Shown here one piece after another: positions 61,436 through 64,000 of a DNA stretch of 64,000 bases. Location of the stretch: positions 3,619,481-3,683,480 of the forward strand of contig CP034985.2 of NCBI GenBank assembly GCA_004026145.2, read 5' to 3'. Made by a program: the position numbers and the translations under genes. The notes under the pieces are model-generated. The model was given only the letters and a program-made list of their open reading frames with translations, ran no database searches and was not told the DNA's origin. Numbering within the stretch: position 1 is the stretch's first letter; every line of letters begins with the position of its first letter. The stretch is from Takifugu bimaculatus (taxonomy: Eukaryota; Chordata; Actinopteri; Tetraodontiformes; Tetraodontidae).

Positions 61436-63117
61436 AGACAGCTACAGGCAGAGAGAGACAGCTACAGGCAGAGAGAGACAGCTACAGGCAGAGAGAGAGA
61501 CAGCTACAGGCAGAGAGAGAGACAGCTACAGGCAGAGAGAGAGACAGCTACAGGCAGAGAGAGACAGCTACAGGCAGAGAGAGAGACAGCTACAGGCAGA
61601 GAGAGACAGCTACAGGCAGAGAGAGAGACAGCTACAGGCAGAGAGAGACAGCTACAGGCAGAGAGAGAGACAGCTACAGGCAGAGAGAGACAGCTACAGG
61701 CAGAGAGAGAGACAGCTACAGGCAGAGAGAGACAGCTACAGGCAGAGAGAGAGACAGCTACGGGCAGAGAGAGACCGCTACAGGCAGAGAGAGAGAGAGA
61801 GACAGCTACAGGCAGAGAGAGACAGCTACAGGCAGAGAGAGACAGCTACAGGCAGAGAGAGACAGCTACAGGCAGAGAGAGAGAGAGAGACAGCTACGGG
61901 CAGAGAGAGACCGCTACAGGCAGAGAGAGAGACAGCTACGGGCAGAGAGAGACCGCTACAGGCAGAGAGAGAGAGAGAGACAGCTACAGGCAGAGAGAGA
62001 CAGCTACAGGCAGAGAGAGACAGCTACAGGCAGAGAGAGAGACAGCTACAGGCAGAGAGAGACAGCTACAGGCAGAGAGAGAGACAGCTACAGGCAGAGA
62101 GGAGCGAGAGAGAGGAAGCAGTGATAGAGACAGCTACAGGCAGAGAGAGAGACAGCTACAGGCAGAGAGAGAGACAGCTACAGGCAGAGAGAGACAGCTA
62201 CAGGCAGAGAGAGAGACAGCTACGGGCAGAGAGAGACCGCTACAGGCAGAGAGAGAGAGAGAGACAGCTACAGGCAGAGAGAGAGACAGCTACAGGCAGA
62301 GAGAGACAGCTACAGGCAGAGAGAGAGACAGCTACAGGCAGAGAGAGACAGCTACAGGCAGAGAGAGAGACAGCTACAGGCAGAGAGAGACAGCTACAGG
62401 CAGAGAGAGAGAGAGACAGCTACAGGCAGAGAGAGACAGCTACAGGCAGAGAGAGAGAGAGAGACAGCTACAGGCAGAGAGAGAGACAGCTACAGGCAGA
62501 GAGAGACAGCTACAGGCAGAGAGACAGCTACAGGCAGAGAGAGACAGCTACAGGCAGAGAGAGACAGCTACAGGCAGAGAGAGAGACAGCTACAGGCAGA
62601 GAGAGAGACAGCTACAGGCAGAGAGAGACAGCTACAGGCAGAGAGAGACAGCTACAGGCAGAGAGAGAGACAGCTACAGGCAGAGAGAGACAGCTACAGG
62701 CAGAGAGAGACAGCTACAGGCAGAGAGAGAGAGACAGCTACAGGCAGAGAGAGAGACAGCTACAGGCAGAGAGAGAGACAGCTACAGGCAGAGAGAGACA
62801 GCTACAGGCAGAGAGAGAGACAGCTACAGGCAGAGAGAGAGACAGCTACAGGCAGAGAGAGAGACAGCTACAGGCAGAGAGAGAGACAGCTACAGGCAGA
62901 GAGAGAGACAGCTACAGGCAGAGAGAGACACCGCTACAGGCAGAGAGAGAGAGAGACAGCTACAGGCAGAGAGAGAGACAGCTACAGGCAGAGAGAGACA
63001 GCTACAGGCAGAGAGAGAGACAGCTACAGGCAGAGAGAGACAGCTACAGGCAGAGAGAGAGAGAGAGACAGCTACAGGCAGAGAGAGAGAGAGACAGCTA
63101 CAGGCAGAGAGAGAGAT
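61436..63117. repeat. 1.7-kb minisatellite, 20/22-bp units
   Basis: Units of GACAGCTACAGGCAGAGAGA (20) interspersed with 22-bp versions having an extra GA, plus longer GA-expanded ones. A variant pair (CTACGGGCAGAGAGAGACCG) recurs at ~61759, ~61896, ~61937 and ~62221. All three plus-strand frames lack stop codons by composition, which explains a 594-codon open frame. I see no evidence that it is translated. Confidence 0.95.
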
Positions 63118-63376
63118 TCTCATGGTAATGAACCATCACTTCCATGTCTCAACCAATACACCCTGAATCCCAACATCTGTCCCACCAAACCAAGCCTCAT
63201 TATGGTTCCCCATAACTAACCACACACGCATGCACGTGCGCGCTCGCGTGCACACACAGGTCCTCTTAACATTCGTGGTCACATCGTGTGGAAACACAGG
63301 CTAATGGCGAGAAAGTCTGGCCCACTGTAGTTGTCACATCAGATCTACGGCAGGACGGCCGAAGGCATATGCATGT

Positions 63377-63416
<40 letters not shown>

Positions 63417-64000
63417 ATGCGGGTATGTGGGTGGTGGTGGTGGGGGGGGCGGTCTAGGTCTGGGGCTGTGCCTGAGGGCCTCGCCTGCGCTACAAAAGAC
63501 TCCACTCAACTCCGGTTAGTCCCCCTCACTAGCATATCTGCACTGACGGACCGCACGCACACACACACACACACGCACTCACACACACACACACACACAC
63601 ACACACCCTGACTGTAGCGTCGCTCTGATTGTCACCGTCTCTCTCGGCCATCAGCAGCCTCGCGGTAGCGGACAGGAAGTCGTAGCTGCGCCCGCGTTGC
63701 CTCCGCCCGCACGTGGGAAACCGCGATTGATGAAAGCGGGCGAGCGCGCCTGGTGCCGCTCGCGCGTCTGCGTGCACGCCGCGCGCTATCACTCTCTTGC
63801 TGGGGGTGACAGGTTGGTTGGGGACTAATGCAGCTCGACGGAACTGAATGTGGCCTCGAGCAAAGCAGCTGCCTGCAGCCAGTCCTCATCTGAGCTGTCA
63901 GACAAACACACACACACATTCCAACCAAGAGTTTAAGACACACACTCGTTTCTAAACACACTCATGAGCATTCTCACCCCCGTCACCCCCACTTTTCTGC
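63118..64000. other. flanking sequence with GT/CA microsatellites and a CpG-rich patch
   Basis: (GT)n at 63376-63414 and (CA)n at 63556-63606, with a shorter CA tract at ~63905. 63610-63800 is strongly CpG-rich (GCGCCCGCGTTGCC, GCGGGCGAGCGCGCC, CGCCGCGCGC), as in a CpG-island promoter. No coding exon can be supported before the window ends. Confidence 0.5.

Noticed and set aside
61344..63128. 594-residue RQLQAERDSYRQRE protein
   Set aside because: A minisatellite lacking stops in all three plus frames. 20- and 22-bp units shift the frame constantly and no domain is present outside it.

Overview
The window looks like nuclear DNA from a ray-finned (teleost) fish. It is AT-leaning, has vertebrate-type spliced genes with GT-AG introns and AATAAA signals, and is full of teleost-type transposon relics: L2/CR1-like LINEs, Tc1, Tigger and hAT DNA transposons, a Ty3/gypsy copy and tRNA-derived repeats. 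It also holds long simple-sequence tracts and one short vertebrate telomere tract. Two 100-base N runs (9065-9164 and 58569-58668) are assembly gaps, both sitting at repeat arrays.

Layout. 1-9064 is a 118-bp satellite with two monomer types that tend to alternate. A 3.2-kb tandem array of ~604-bp units interrupts it at 2021-5234, and each of those units carries tRNA-like sequences in inverted orientation. 10052-11790 is a decayed Ty3/gypsy pol on the minus strand. 12-21 kb is mostly unannotated sequence with repeat fragments and a LINE 3' end. 20708-21297 is a broken BED-finger (hAT-type) transposase start, facing away from the first intact gene, pm20d2 (21581-24733, 7 exons, 415 aa). 25-36 kb is intergenic, with microsatellites, an interstitial TTAGGG tract, a LINE 3' end carrying a nested insertion, and a hAT relic. 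The second intact gene, at 36000-37582 (6 exons, 357 aa), encodes a secreted leucine-rich-repeat protein that I cannot assign to a named orthologue. 38-58 kb is intergenic, with an internally deleted Tigger element (41010-42000), a pair of diverged unknown repeats near 42.1 and 44.6 kb, a long 5'-truncated LINE (49733-51904) and a Tc1 relic. 58.7-64 kb is richer in CpG and holds a 10-bp minisatellite and a 1.7-kb 20/22-bp minisatellite. It may flank a promoter lying outside the window, but I see no supported gene there.

The two intact genes show no functional link: one is a predicted cytosolic M20 dipeptidase and the other a predicted extracellular LRR protein. The main undescribed structure I can support is the nested array at 1-9 kb, where a foldback, tRNA-derived tandem repeat sits inside a satellite and its two end copies share a deletion.
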